Shown here in pieces: positions 24,387-33,217 of a stretch of 64,000 nucleotides of DNA. The first letter of the stretch is position 1, and each line of letters opens with the position of its first letter. This DNA is from an uncultured Clostridium sp. (GTDB lineage: Bacteria > Bacillota > Clostridia > Lachnospirales > Lachnospiraceae). The translations under genes and the position numbers were made by a program. The notes beneath the pieces are model-generated. The model did not search any database. It saw only the letters and a program-made list of their open reading frames with translations, and was not told the DNA's origin. Location of the stretch: contig UQMJ01000004.1 in assembly GCA_900542035.1 (NCBI GenBank), positions 62,001-126,000 on the forward strand, given 5' to 3'.

Positions 24387-25742
24387 ATGAAACAAAGGTT
24401 ATTAGCGGCAACAATGGCAGCGGTAATGGTACTGGGTGGATGTTCAGGAGGAGGGCAGACAGCTCAGACGACAGCTTCTGAGTCAAAAGAAACTACTGCA
24501 GCAAAGGAAACAGCAGAGGAAAGCAAAAAAGAAGAAACCAGTATAGCAGAGAATACAGAAGTGATTGAGATCGAGTTCTGGCATGCACTTGAAACACAGT
24601 ATGAGCCAACACTAAACAAAGTGGTAGATGAATTTAATAAAACCCATGATAATATTGTGGTAAAGCCGATGTATATTGGAGCATATGCGGCGTTAAATGA
24701 GGCCATTGTAGCTGCCCATGCAGCAGGAGCAGGTCTTCCAGGTGTTGCAATGGCAAATATTCCGTTTGTAGCAGGATATGGAGCAGGCGGTGTTTGTGAA
24801 GATTTAGGGCCATATATCGAACGGGATGGATTTGAACTGGAGGACTTTGGAGAAGGACTTAGAAAAGCTGGCGAGTATGAAGGGGCCCAGATAGCGCTGC
24901 CGTTTTTGGTGTCTACAGAAGTCGTTTATTATAATAACGATTTGATGAAAGAGTTAGGACTGGAGATGCCAGAAAAATGGGCAGATATGACCGAATTCCT
25001 GGAAAAAGGATCGATTGTGGAAAACGGAGAAAGCAGCCGCTATGGTATGGTTATTCCAGGATGGAACACATTTTATTATGGGCCATTTTTTGTAAATAAC
25101 GGAGTAGAACCTTTAAAAGAAGATGGCACAACTGGATTAGGTGATGAAAGCGCAGTAAAAGTAGTGCAGCAGATGAAAGACTGGTGTGATGCCGGATATA
25201 CATATTTAGCTACTGGAAAAGACGCTGCATCTGTTATGCGCCAGAACTTTGTAGATGGAAAGGCGTTGTCTGTAGTATATACCAGTTCCCTGTACAATAC
25301 GATGGTAGATCTGTGCGATTTTGAAGTCGGAATGAGCTGGCTGCCTAGCGGGGACACAAAAAATCAGGAGTTAGGCGGAAATGTTTTATTTATTCCATCT
25401 AAAAATAGTCAGGAAGTAAAAGATGCATCCTGGGAATTTTTAGCTTATCTGATGAGCAAAGAAGTAAACATGATTTGGGCTTCTGAAACTGGATATTTAC
25501 CAACTAGAAAATCGGTACAAGAGACAGAAGAGGGAAAGAAATTCCTGGAGCAGAAACCAGCATTTGAAACAATTTTTGAAAATCTGGATTTGATCAGCCC
25601 AGGTATCCAGCATTCCGCTTGGAATCAGGCCAGTACGATTTGGGTAAATTATATAGATGAAATTATTACAGAAAATTTAGACGTAAAAGAAGCAATGGAG
25701 AATATGGCGGCAGAGATTAATGAAGTGCTGGAGGATTTCTAG
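24387..25742 (+). CDS. ABC transporter sugar-binding lipoprotein (family 1)
   Basis: The 451-aa exported lipoprotein has a signal peptide ending in the lipobox VLGGC (Cys19). A Ser/Thr/Glu/Lys-rich linker (about 20-60) tethers the binding domain to the membrane. The rest fits the family 1 solute-binding fold (IEIEFWHALETQYEPTLNKV at its start and the FLAYLMSKEVNMIWASETGYLP region near the end), related to UgpB/MalE-type binders of sugars or glycerol-phosphate esters. No permease or ATPase gene is adjacent, so it must use a transporter encoded elsewhere or have a sensory role. It is probably co-transcribed with the isomerase-like gene upstream. Confidence 0.85.
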   Translation: MKQRLLAATMAAVMVLGGCSGGGQTAQTTASESKETTAAKETAEESKKEETSIAENTEVIEIEFWHALETQYEPTLNKVVDEFNKTHDNIVVKPMYIGAYAALNEAIVAAHAAGAGLPGVAMANIPFVAGYGAGGVCEDLGPYIERDGFELEDFGEGLRKAGEYEGAQIALPFLVSTEVVYYNNDLMKELGLEMPEKWADMTEFLEKGSIVENGESSRYGMVIPGWNTFYYGPFFVNNGVEPLKEDGTTGLGDESAVKVVQQMKDWCDAGYTYLATGKDAASVMRQNFVDGKALSVVYTSSLYNTMVDLCDFEVGMSWLPSGDTKNQELGGNVLFIPSKNSQEVKDASWEFLAYLMSKEVNMIWASETGYLPTRKSVQETEEGKKFLEQKPAFETIFENLDLISPGIQHSAWNQASTIWVNYIDEIITENLDVKEAMENMAAEINEVLEDF

Positions 25743-25814
25743 AAACAATAGTATCTCAAAAATCAAGATTACAGCAACGGATAAAACTGCAGTCAGTTGA
25801 CAAATCCTTCCAGA

Positions 25815-25871
25815 GCCGAGGCGGCCAGTTTATGCCATTTCTAAATGGTTTACTGGCCGTCTCGCCTTTTT
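25815..25871. terminator. Bidirectional terminator, convergent genes
   Basis: GGCGGCCAGT (25820-25829) pairs with ACTGGCCG (25852-25859), extended by GAGGC/CTCGCC, with an inner CCATTT/AAATGG stem and a T run. It touches the stop codon of the minus-strand cysteine desulfidase gene. Confidence 0.75.
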
Positions 25872-27171
25872 ACTTCTGCAGCATGATTTTTACAATTTCT
25901 TTATCGGTTTCCCTCATGCCGTCATGGCCAAGCTGTCCGATGTTGCGGATGGTATTTTCCACACCTTTGGTTACGATTCCGTCGCCGGCGCGGAACTGCT
26001 GGCCGTTTTTATACATATGGTAGCCAAGGATGCCTGCCTCTACGCTGGAAGCGATTTTGGCGGCGCAGCTTGGTTTGGCTCCATCGCAGATAATGCCGGA
26101 TACGATAGCAAGGGAATTGACCAGGGTATGGGCGATCGCCGTATAGTCAGCGCCCTGCAGATAGGCGATGCCGCATCCGGCCGCACAGCCAGCGCTGACG
26201 GCGCCGCAGTAGGCCGATAACCGGCCGATACCGGTCTTTTCATGGATTGCGATTAAGTTGGAGACTGCCAGGGCGCGGTACAGCCGGTCTTTTGGGATTG
26301 CCAGTGACTTGGCATATTCAATAACCGGTACGGATACGGTAATCCCCTGGTTGCCGCTGCCGGAATTGATGACAACCGGAAGTTCACAGCCGCTCATTCT
26401 GGCGTCAGCGCCGGCAGCAGCTTTGGCAATGGCTCGGTTGCGGACGTCGTCGCCATAGAATTTCAGCATGGTGGAACCGATATTCGCGCCGTAATCTCCC
26501 AGCAGACCTTCTTCGGAAATCTGCGTATTATATAAGATTTGAACGTCTAAAACCGGACGAATATCCTCTAGCTGGCAGGTGTCTGCAAAATCCAGAATAT
26601 CAGCGATGGTCAGAAGGCTTTTATCGGTCAGCCCGCTTTCCGGTACAGTGTTTTCAAAACATCCATGAGAGACGGCATCCTGTTTGTCCAGTAAGACGGA
26701 ATCATCCTTCTGAATGTAAACAAGATTGGTATGGTATTGGCAGATTCGTACGACAGCGGAAGAATCCTTATGAAAGACAGAAACAATAATATCAAAAATA
26801 ATGCCGTTATCCACTGCCTGGACCTGAATAGGAACCGTTTCGAGAAACTGGCGCATCTGTGCTTTCTGCTCCATGCTGACCTGGGAAATGACTTCTAAAG
26901 CTTTATCTGCCTGCCCGCCCACAATTCCTGCGGCAGCAGCAGCTTCGATGCCTTTCATGCCGCCGGTATTGGGAACGACAACGCTTTTAACGTTTTTAAT
27001 AATATTATTGCTGACGCCAATGGCAACCCGATCTGGCATACAGCCCAGAACCTCTCTGGCCTTTGCGGCGGCATAGGCAATGGCAATGGGTTCGGTACAT
27101 CCCATGGCAGGAATCAGCTCTTCTTTTAAAATCTGTACATAAGCTTTGTAAATATGACTTGTGCGTTCCAT
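25870..27171 (-). CDS. cyuA: L-cysteine desulfidase family protein (CyuA/YhaM-like)
   Basis: The 433-aa protein resembles the UPF0597/CyuA family, which uses a [4Fe-4S] cluster to break L-cysteine into pyruvate, ammonia and sulfide. Conserved cysteines are C25 in MGCTEPIA, several in SAYCGAVSAGCAAGCG, and another pair in ICDGAKPSC. Gly-rich NTGGMKG and NSGSGNQG segments also match the family (related to the serine dehydratase alpha domain). There is no neighbouring cysteine transporter (cyuP) or regulator. It starts after CGGAGG behind its own promoter. Confidence 0.87.
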   Translation of the reverse strand: MERTSHIYKAYVQILKEELIPAMGCTEPIAIAYAAAKAREVLGCMPDRVAIGVSNNIIKNVKSVVVPNTGGMKGIEAAAAAGIVGGQADKALEVISQVSMEQKAQMRQFLETVPIQVQAVDNGIIFDIIVSVFHKDSSAVVRICQYHTNLVYIQKDDSVLLDKQDAVSHGCFENTVPESGLTDKSLLTIADILDFADTCQLEDIRPVLDVQILYNTQISEEGLLGDYGANIGSTMLKFYGDDVRNRAIAKAAAGADARMSGCELPVVINSGSGNQGITVSVPVIEYAKSLAIPKDRLYRALAVSNLIAIHEKTGIGRLSAYCGAVSAGCAAGCGIAYLQGADYTAIAHTLVNSLAIVSGIICDGAKPSCAAKIASSVEAGILGYHMYKNGQQFRAGDGIVTKGVENTIRNIGQLGHDGMRETDKEIVKIMLQK

Positions 27172-27200
27172 GTATTTATCCTCCGTTTGATCTTAAAATA

Positions 27201-27229
27201 ACTATACACGTTTCTGAAAAACATGGCAA
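27201..27229 (-). promoter_or_regulatory. Promoter of the cysteine desulfidase gene
   Basis: On the minus strand TTGCCA (27229-27224), 17 bp, TATAGT (27206-27201), 30 bp before the start codon. Confidence 0.7.
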
Positions 27230-27294
27230 CTGTCTGTCGGAAAATGAAGGGATTTCCTGGTATTTTCCGGCGCTTTCCGGCGATAAAAAAACCT

Positions 27295-27323
27295 TTGCAA
27301 TTTTTTTCGGTATCATATATAAT
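27295..27323 (+). promoter_or_regulatory. Promoter of rho
   Basis: TTGCAA (27295-27300), 17 bp, TATAAT (27318-27323). The leader of about 120 bases is long and untranslated. Confidence 0.7.
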
Positions 27324-27450
27324 GGCTTTATTAACCAAAGATGTCAGAATTTCATTTTCTGGCAGCACGTCCCTGATTCTGGAAGAATTCCCCAATATTA
27401 TACAAACAGAATAGACCGATTTTACATGAAAGAAAGGCGAGGAATTGTTT

Positions 27451-28854
27451 ATGCGTGAAAAATTAAATACGCTGCCACTGGCAGAATTAAAAGAATTGGC
27501 CAAAGCACAGGGAATTAAGGGCGCCAGCGTAATGCGGAAAGCGGACTTAATCGAATTATTGTGTCAGACGGCAAATAAGACAGAAGAAAAAGGCAGAACA
27601 GAAGAAAAAACGGTTCAGCCGGAGCGTATGCGTCAGCCAAGAAACGTTCGTCAGGGAAGCAAAGAGGGAGTATCCGGAACTGGCAGACAAGAACCGGCCT
27701 TCCAGGAAGAATTGTCCGATTTGGACAGCGGGCAGGAAGCAAATGGGATTTTGGAGGTAATGCCGGATGGATTTGGTTTTATCCGCTGTGAAAATTTCCT
27801 TCCAGGAGAAAATGACGTGTATGTTGCGCCGTCCCAGATCCGCCGGTTTAATATGAAGACCGGAGATATTGTACGGGGAAACCGGAGAGTGAAAGCCCCT
27901 ACAGAAAAGTTTGCTGCTCTATTGTATGTGACATCTATCAACGGCTATCCGGTCAGCGTTGCAGAGAGACGGCCAAACTTTGAAAACCTGACGCCGATTT
28001 TCCCGAATCAGCGCCTGCATATGGAGACTCCAGGAGGGAAAAATACAGTGGCAATGAGGGTGCTGGATTTGCTGGCTCCTATTGGAAAAGGGCAGAGAGG
28101 TATGATTGTATCTCCGCCAAAGGCTGGAAAAACCACCTTGTTAAAGCAGGTTGCCAAGGCAATTACCACTAACCAGCCGGATATGCATCTCATTATTCTG
28201 CTGATTGACGAGCGTCCGGAGGAAGTAACTGACATTAAAGAAGCTATTACAGGGCCAAATGTAGAAGTGATCTATTCTACGTTTGATGAACTGCCGGAGC
28301 GCCACAAGAGAGTTTCCGAAATGGTAGTAGAACGTGCAAAACGTCTGGTCGAGCATGGAAGAGACGTTACCATCCTGTTAGACAGCATTACCCGTCTGGC
28401 AAGAGCCTACAACCTGGTGGTTCCGCCTTCTGGAAGAACGCTGTCCGGCGGTCTGGATCCGGCGGCTCTCCATATGCCGAAGCGGTTTTTCGGCGCGGCA
28501 AGAAACATGAGAGAAGGCGGCAGCCTTACGATTCTGGCAACTGCCCTGATTGATACCGGAAGCCGTATGGATGATGTAATTTACGAGGAATTTAAGGGAA
28601 CCGGCAACATGGAACTGGTATTGGACAGAAAGCTTTCAGAAAAGAGAATCTTCCCTGCTATTGACATTTTAAAGTCCGGAACCAGAAGGGACGACCTCCT
28701 TCTGACCAGGGAAGAGGCCGAAGCGGTGGATATTATCCGCAAGGCTACCAATACTGTAAAGCCGGAAGAATCTGTAGAAAGGGTGCTGGAATTATTTGCA
28801 AAAACCAGAACCAACAAAGAGTTTGTAGAGATGGCGAAAAAAACGCGTTTTTAG
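27451..28854 (+). CDS. rho: Transcription termination factor Rho
   Basis: The 467-aa hexameric RNA-DNA helicase ends transcription at C-rich untranslated RNA. The N-terminal Rho_N helix bundle (1-~45) is followed by a Glu/Lys/Arg/Gln-rich insertion (~45-90), absent from the E. coli protein. The cold-shock-like primary RNA-binding domain comes next (GILEVMPDGFGFIR onward). The motor has Walker A SPPKAGKTT, Walker B VTILLDSITRLAR and the Q- and R-loop regions. ATG at 27451 is preferred to a TTG two codons upstream; GGCGAGG precedes it. Confidence 0.96.
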   Translation: MREKLNTLPLAELKELAKAQGIKGASVMRKADLIELLCQTANKTEEKGRTEEKTVQPERMRQPRNVRQGSKEGVSGTGRQEPAFQEELSDLDSGQEANGILEVMPDGFGFIRCENFLPGENDVYVAPSQIRRFNMKTGDIVRGNRRVKAPTEKFAALLYVTSINGYPVSVAERRPNFENLTPIFPNQRLHMETPGGKNTVAMRVLDLLAPIGKGQRGMIVSPPKAGKTTLLKQVAKAITTNQPDMHLIILLIDERPEEVTDIKEAITGPNVEVIYSTFDELPERHKRVSEMVVERAKRLVEHGRDVTILLDSITRLARAYNLVVPPSGRTLSGGLDPAALHMPKRFFGAARNMREGGSLTILATALIDTGSRMDDVIYEEFKGTGNMELVLDRKLSEKRIFPAIDILKSGTRRDDLLLTREEAEAVDIIRKATNTVKPEESVERVLELFAKTRTNKEFVEMAKKTRF

Positions 28855-28888
28855 CCGCAAAATCCCTGGAAAAGCAAGAGAAAAGTGC

Positions 28889-28917
28889 TTGCAATCGTTG
28901 ATTTTGTATGTTATACT
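28889..28917 (+). promoter_or_regulatory. Promoter of rpmE
   Basis: TTGCAA (28889-28894), 17 bp, TATACT (28912-28917). Confidence 0.75.
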
Positions 28918-28950
28918 TACTAAGCTGTGCATACAGTATAAATCGTAAGG

Positions 28951-28986
28951 AAATGCAGAAATGCATTTTTGCGGTCGGAAACCGCA
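28951..28986 (+). promoter_or_regulatory. Two small hairpins in the rpmE leader (possible L31 leader)
   Basis: AAATGCA-gaaa-TGCATTT (28951-28968) and TGCGGT-cggaa-ACCGCA (28970-28986) sit side by side 26 bp before the start codon. The position would suit an autoregulatory site for L31, but this is inference. Confidence 0.45.
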
Positions 28987-29011
28987 CAATAAGAATAGAG
29001 AGGTGAAAATC

Positions 29012-29221
29012 ATGAAAGAGGGAATCCATCCAGCCTATTATCAGGCAAAGGTAGTTTGCAACTGTGGTAATGAATTCGTAACTGGTTCTACCAAGCAGGA
29101 CATTCACGTTGAAGTTTGTTCCAAATGCCATTCATTCTATACAGGTCAGCAGAAAGCTGCCGCTGCTCGTGGACGTATTGATAAGTTCAATCGTAAGTAC
29201 GGCGTTAACGCTGGCAAATAA
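29012..29221 (+). CDS. rpmE: 50S ribosomal protein L31 (zinc-binding form)
   Basis: The 69-residue product has the zinc-binding cysteines C16/C18 and C36/C39 of the C+ form. The start at 29012 follows AGAGAGGTG; the frame is open further upstream but begins inside the leader hairpins. It has its own promoter and a strong terminator, between rho and the DUF1385 gene as in many clostridia. Confidence 0.95.
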   Translation: MKEGIHPAYYQAKVVCNCGNEFVTGSTKQDIHVEVCSKCHSFYTGQQKAAAARGRIDKFNRKYGVNAGK

Positions 29222-29233
29222 GTTTGAGCACAT

Positions 29234-29276
29234 AGGGTTGAGCTTAGTGGAAACACTTGCTCAGCCCTTGTTTTTT
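29234..29276 (+). terminator. Terminator of rpmE
   Basis: AGGGTTGAGC (29234-29243) pairs with GCTCAGCCCT (29259-29268), inner AGTG/CACT, then a T run to 29276. Confidence 0.85.
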
Positions 29277-29300
29277 GCGCGGATCTAGGAGGAATTATAT

Positions 29301-30248
29301 TTGAAATATTCAGGTATTGGCGGTCAGGCGGTCATAGAAGGAATTATGATGAAAAATGGGGACGATTATGCGACAGCAGTCCGCAAGCCTGATGGAACCA
29401 TTGAAGTAAAAAAGGATACCTATGTAAGTCTGACAGAAAAGGTAAAGATTTTATCGCTTCCATTTGTGCGCGGAATCTTTAATTTTGCAGATTCCATGGT
29501 GCTGGGAATGAAAAGTCTGACCTGGTCTGCCAGTTTTTTCGAAGATGACGAGGGCAGCGAACCAGGAAAGTTTGAATTGTTCCTGGATAAGGTATTCGGG
29601 GAAAAACTGGAAAAATTCCTGATGGCGTTTGTAATGGTGTTTTCCATGATTCTGGCGATTGGGATTTTCATGGTGCTCCCGATGTTTCTGTCCAATTTGT
29701 TCCGGACCTTTATCCCGTCGGAGACGGTAATGGCCGTATTAGAGGGCGTGATCCGGATTGTAATTTTTATTGTATACATTAAGCTGATCTCCCATATGGA
29801 AGACATTAAACGAACCTTTATGTACCATGGAGCAGAGCATAAGTGCATTAACTGCGTAGAGCATGGAATGCCGCTGACGGTAGAAAACGTGCGGAAAAGC
29901 TCCAAAGAGCATAAGCGGTGCGGAACCAGCTTTTTATTAATTGTCATGGTAATCAGCATCCTGTTTTTCATGGTTATTCGGGTAGAAAACGTATGGCTCA
30001 GAGCTGCCAGCCGTATTATTCTGATTCCGGTAATCGCAGGCGTTTCGTATGAATTCCTGAGGCTGGCAGGCCGCAGCAATTCCTGCTTGATTAACGCGTT
30101 AAGCCGCCCAGGTATGTGGATGCAGGCGCTTACCACCACAGAGCCGGATGATTCCATGATTGAAGTAGCGATTGCCGCAGTAGAGGAAGTATTTGACTGG
30201 AAAGCATATCTGAGAGAGAACTTTCCGGAATCGGAGGACAGAGGATGA
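29301..30248 (+). CDS. DUF1385 (YqhQ-like) membrane protein, TTG start
   Basis: The 315-aa protein has the DUF1385/YqhQ signature at its start (IGGQAVIEGIMMKNG) and the HGAEHKCINC segment in the middle. About four hydrophobic segments lie near residues 110-135, 145-165, 210-230 and 235-250. The TTG at 29301 is the likely start: TAGGAGG lies nine bases upstream and the conserved family sequence starts there. It overlaps prmC by four bases (ATGA), which implies translational coupling. The location just before prmC-prfA is conserved in clostridia; the molecular function is not known. Confidence 0.85.
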   Translation: MKYSGIGGQAVIEGIMMKNGDDYATAVRKPDGTIEVKKDTYVSLTEKVKILSLPFVRGIFNFADSMVLGMKSLTWSASFFEDDEGSEPGKFELFLDKVFGEKLEKFLMAFVMVFSMILAIGIFMVLPMFLSNLFRTFIPSETVMAVLEGVIRIVIFIVYIKLISHMEDIKRTFMYHGAEHKCINCVEHGMPLTVENVRKSSKEHKRCGTSFLLIVMVISILFFMVIRVENVWLRAASRIILIPVIAGVSYEFLRLAGRSNSCLINALSRPGMWMQALTTTEPDDSMIEVAIAAVEEVFDWKAYLRENFPESEDRG

Positions 30249-31138
30249 CCCTGGGACAGCTTTTGGAGGAGGGCGCATCCAGGCTTTCACAAAAAGGGAT
30301 TGAGGAAGCCTTGCTGGACGCCAGATATCTGCTTCTGTCTGTGACGGGCATCCGTCCGGCCATGTTTCTGATTCAGAAAAACGAACCTGCAGATAGGGAA
30401 ACTGCGGAGCGTTTTTTTGAGCTGATTGAACAGAGAGGCCAGAGGATTCCGCTCCAGTACATTTTAGGAACCCAGGAGTTTATGGGACTGGAATTTATCG
30501 TAAGTCCGGATGTGCTGATTCCCAGACAGGATACGGAAACACTGACAGAACGGGTGCTCGCGGACCAGAAAGATAAGAAACTGTCCGGAGGCGCTCTTTT
30601 GGATATGTGCACCGGTTCCGGATGCATCGGATTAAGTCTGGCAGTAATGGGAAGTTTTCAGACGCTTCTGGCTGTCGATATTTCAAAAAAAGCTTTGGCA
30701 GTAGCAGAGAAAAATGCGGTCCGTCTCCTTCCGGAGCAGGTACGAAAAGAAAAAGGACTGGACGTGCAGCTGTTGGAAAGCGATTTGTTCCAGAACATTC
30801 CAAGCGGCCGGAAGTTTGACGTAATTGTATCTAACCCGCCATATATTCCCAGCCAGGTAATCGAAGAACTGGAACCGGAAGTAAGAGATCATGAACCAAG
30901 GATCGCCCTGGACGGTACCGGAGACGGGCTGGAATTTTACCGGAGACTGGCTGCAGAAAGCGGCAGTTTTCTAAATCCGTCCGGCCGCATTTATCTGGAA
31001 ATCGGATATGACCAGGGGCCGGCAGTAAAAGAGCTTTTGGAAAGAGCTGGTTTTATAGAGACACAAATAATCAAGGATATCCCCGCCCTGGATCGGGTAG
31101 TAACGGCAAAATGGCCGAAGGAGGACCCCCATGTTTGA
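30245..31138 (+). CDS. prmC: Release-factor glutamine methyltransferase PrmC
   Basis: The 297-aa SAM-dependent methyltransferase modifies the Gln of the GGQ loop of release factors. It has the N-terminal helical substrate domain (1-~85) and the Rossmann domain with LLDMCTGSGCIGLSLA (motif I) and the catalytic NPPY in IVSNPPYIPS. Its natural substrate, RF1, is encoded immediately downstream with an 8-base overlap. Confidence 0.93.
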   Translation: MTLGQLLEEGASRLSQKGIEEALLDARYLLLSVTGIRPAMFLIQKNEPADRETAERFFELIEQRGQRIPLQYILGTQEFMGLEFIVSPDVLIPRQDTETLTERVLADQKDKKLSGGALLDMCTGSGCIGLSLAVMGSFQTLLAVDISKKALAVAEKNAVRLLPEQVRKEKGLDVQLLESDLFQNIPSGRKFDVIVSNPPYIPSQVIEELEPEVRDHEPRIALDGTGDGLEFYRRLAAESGSFLNPSGRIYLEIGYDQGPAVKELLERAGFIETQIIKDIPALDRVVTAKWPKEDPHV

Positions 31139-32204
31139 TAGATTAGAGGATATTTTAATCCATTATGAAGAACTGATGCTGGAACTGAGCAGTCCGGATG
31201 TAACATCTGACGCGAAAAAGTTCCAGAAACTGATGAAGGAACAGGCAGACCTGGCTCCTATTGTAGAAGCATACAAAGAATACAAGCAGGCAAAACAGGC
31301 CATTGAAGACAGCCTTGCAATGCTGGAAGAAGAGTCTGACGAAGAGATGCGGGAACTGGCAAAGATGGAGCTTTCTGACTCTAAGAAGAAAGTAGAAGAA
31401 CTGGAGCAGACCATTAAGATCCTGCTTCTGCCCAAAGACCCGAATGATGAAAAGAACATTGTTCTGGAAATCCGCGCCGGAGCAGGCGGGGACGAGGCGG
31501 CCCTGTTTGCCGCCGAGTTATACAGAATGTATGTAAACTATGCAGAAAGCCAGAGATGGAAGATTGAGCTGGTCAGCGTCAATGAAAACGGTATCGGCGG
31601 ATTTAAAGAAGTCCAGGCTATGATCAGCGGAAAAGGCGCTTACTCCAAGTTTAAGTACGAATCCGGCGTACATCGGGTACAGCGTGTGCCGGAGACAGAA
31701 TCCGGAGGCCGTATCCATACGTCGACTGCAACGGTTGCCGTTATGCCGGAAGCAGAGGATTTTGACGTTGTAATTGATGACAAAGACATCCGGATTGACG
31801 TTATGAGAGCGTCTGGAAACGGCGGTCAGTGCGTTAACACCACAGACTCTGCAGTGCGTCTGACCCATATTCCGACAGGAATCGTCATTTACAGCCAGAC
31901 AGAAAAGTCCCAGCTTCAAAATAAAGACAAGGCATTCCGTCTGCTGCGTGCCAAACTGTATGATTTAGAGATGGAACGCCGTCAGAATGAAGAGGCAGAT
32001 GCCCGCCGCAGCCAGATTGGTACAGGAGACCGTTCAGAAAAAATCCGTACCTACAATTTCCCACAGGGAAGAGTGACGGATCACAGAATCAAATTAACCC
32101 TGTATAAGATTGACGACATTATGAACGGCGATCTTCAGGAACTGTTAGATGCGCTGATTACTGCAGATCAGAGCGCCAAACTTGCCAAATTGAATGAAAA
32201 CTAG
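31131..32204 (+). CDS. prfA: Peptide chain release factor 1
   Basis: The 357-aa protein ends translation at UAA and UAG. The N-terminal coiled domain (1-~100) is followed by the conserved IRAGAGGDEAALFAAELYRMY and, in domain 3, the peptidyl-hydrolysis loop SGNGGQCVNTT. The usual residue after GGQ is His (GGQHVN), here Cys. The stop-codon recognition region follows VPETESGGRIHTSTATVAV. Overlap with prmC suggests coupled expression. Confidence 0.95.
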   Translation: MFDRLEDILIHYEELMLELSSPDVTSDAKKFQKLMKEQADLAPIVEAYKEYKQAKQAIEDSLAMLEEESDEEMRELAKMELSDSKKKVEELEQTIKILLLPKDPNDEKNIVLEIRAGAGGDEAALFAAELYRMYVNYAESQRWKIELVSVNENGIGGFKEVQAMISGKGAYSKFKYESGVHRVQRVPETESGGRIHTSTATVAVMPEAEDFDVVIDDKDIRIDVMRASGNGGQCVNTTDSAVRLTHIPTGIVIYSQTEKSQLQNKDKAFRLLRAKLYDLEMERRQNEEADARRSQIGTGDRSEKIRTYNFPQGRVTDHRIKLTLYKIDDIMNGDLQELLDALITADQSAKLAKLNEN

Positions 32205-32233
32205 GGGAATCTTAAAGAAATCTTTCGATTCCC
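32205..32233 (+). terminator. Hairpin after prfA
   Basis: GGGAATC (32205-32211) pairs with GATTCCC (32227-32233), with an inner AAAGA/TCTTT stem. There is no long T run, so it may terminate weakly or protect the mRNA end. Confidence 0.55.
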
Positions 32234-32237
32234 AGAT

Positions 32238-32266
32238 TTGCAAAAACCTTGATTCTATGGTATTAT
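32238..32266 (+). promoter_or_regulatory. Promoter of the rfb genes
   Basis: TTGCAA (32238-32243), 17 bp, TATTAT (32261-32266). Confidence 0.65.
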
Positions 32267-32306
32267 TAGCACTAGCATGATGATTGTTCGTTGCCAGGAG
32301 GATATG

Positions 32307-33197
32307 ATGAAAGGAATTATTTTAGCCGGAGGAAGCGGAACCAGACTGTATCCGCTGACCAAGGTAACATCCAAGCAGCTATTACCAATTTATGATAAAC
32401 CAATGATTTATTACCCCCTTTCCGTACTGATGAATGCCGGAATCCGAGATATTTTACTGATTTCCACACCGGATGATACGCCAAGATTCCAGGCGCTGTT
32501 AGGGGACGGAAGCCAGTTTGGCATTAACCTGTCCTATGCAGTCCAGCCAAGTCCGGACGGACTGGCTCAGGCCTTTATCATTGGCGAAGAGTTTATCGGA
32601 AACGACTCGGTAGCCATGATTCTGGGAGACAATATTTTCCACGGACAGGGATTAAAGAAGCGTCTTCGTGCCGCTGCTGCCAAGGAAAAGGGGGCGACCG
32701 TATTCGGCTACTATGTAGACGATCCGGAGCGGTTTGGTATTGTGGAGTTTGACGAAAACGGACGCGCCATTTCCATTGAGGAAAAACCGGAGCATCCAAA
32801 GTCCAACTACTGCGTAACCGGTCTGTATTTCTATGACAACCGAGTAGTGGAGTATGCCAAGAACTTAAAGCCATCTGCCAGAGGAGAACTGGAGATTACG
32901 GATTTAAACCGGATTTATCTGGAAAATGGAGAGTTAGACGTAACGTTAATGGGACAGGGATTTACCTGGCTGGATACAGGAACCCATGAGTCCTTAGTCG
33001 ATGCGACCAATTTCGTTAAGACGGTAGAAACCCATCAGCACAGAAAGATTGCCTGCCTGGAGGAAATTGCTTACTTGAATGGCTGGATTACCAGGGATCA
33101 GGTGCTGGAAGCTTATGAAATATTAAAAAAGAACCAGTACGGCAAATATTTAAAAGACGTATTGGATGGAAAATACGTGGACAAACTGTATAATTAA
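32307..33197 (+). CDS. rfbA: Glucose-1-phosphate thymidylyltransferase
   Basis: The 296-aa nucleotidyltransferase makes dTDP-glucose from dTTP and glucose 1-phosphate, the first step of dTDP-rhamnose synthesis. The N-terminal nucleotide-binding loop LAGGSGTRLYPLTKVTSKQL is at residues 5-24, the Mg2+ site around ILGDNIFHG (about 106), and EEKPEHPKSNYCVTGLYFYD in the middle is typical. Start 32307 has AGGAGG at five bases; an adjoining ATG one codon upstream is too close to it. Confidence 0.95.
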   Translation: MKGIILAGGSGTRLYPLTKVTSKQLLPIYDKPMIYYPLSVLMNAGIRDILLISTPDDTPRFQALLGDGSQFGINLSYAVQPSPDGLAQAFIIGEEFIGNDSVAMILGDNIFHGQGLKKRLRAAAAKEKGATVFGYYVDDPERFGIVEFDENGRAISIEEKPEHPKSNYCVTGLYFYDNRVVEYAKNLKPSARGELEITDLNRIYLENGELDVTLMGQGFTWLDTGTHESLVDATNFVKTVETHQHRKIACLEEIAYLNGWITRDQVLEAYEILKKNQYGKYLKDVLDGKYVDKLYN

Positions 33198-33217
33198 GAG
33201 CAGACCAGGAGGAAGCT

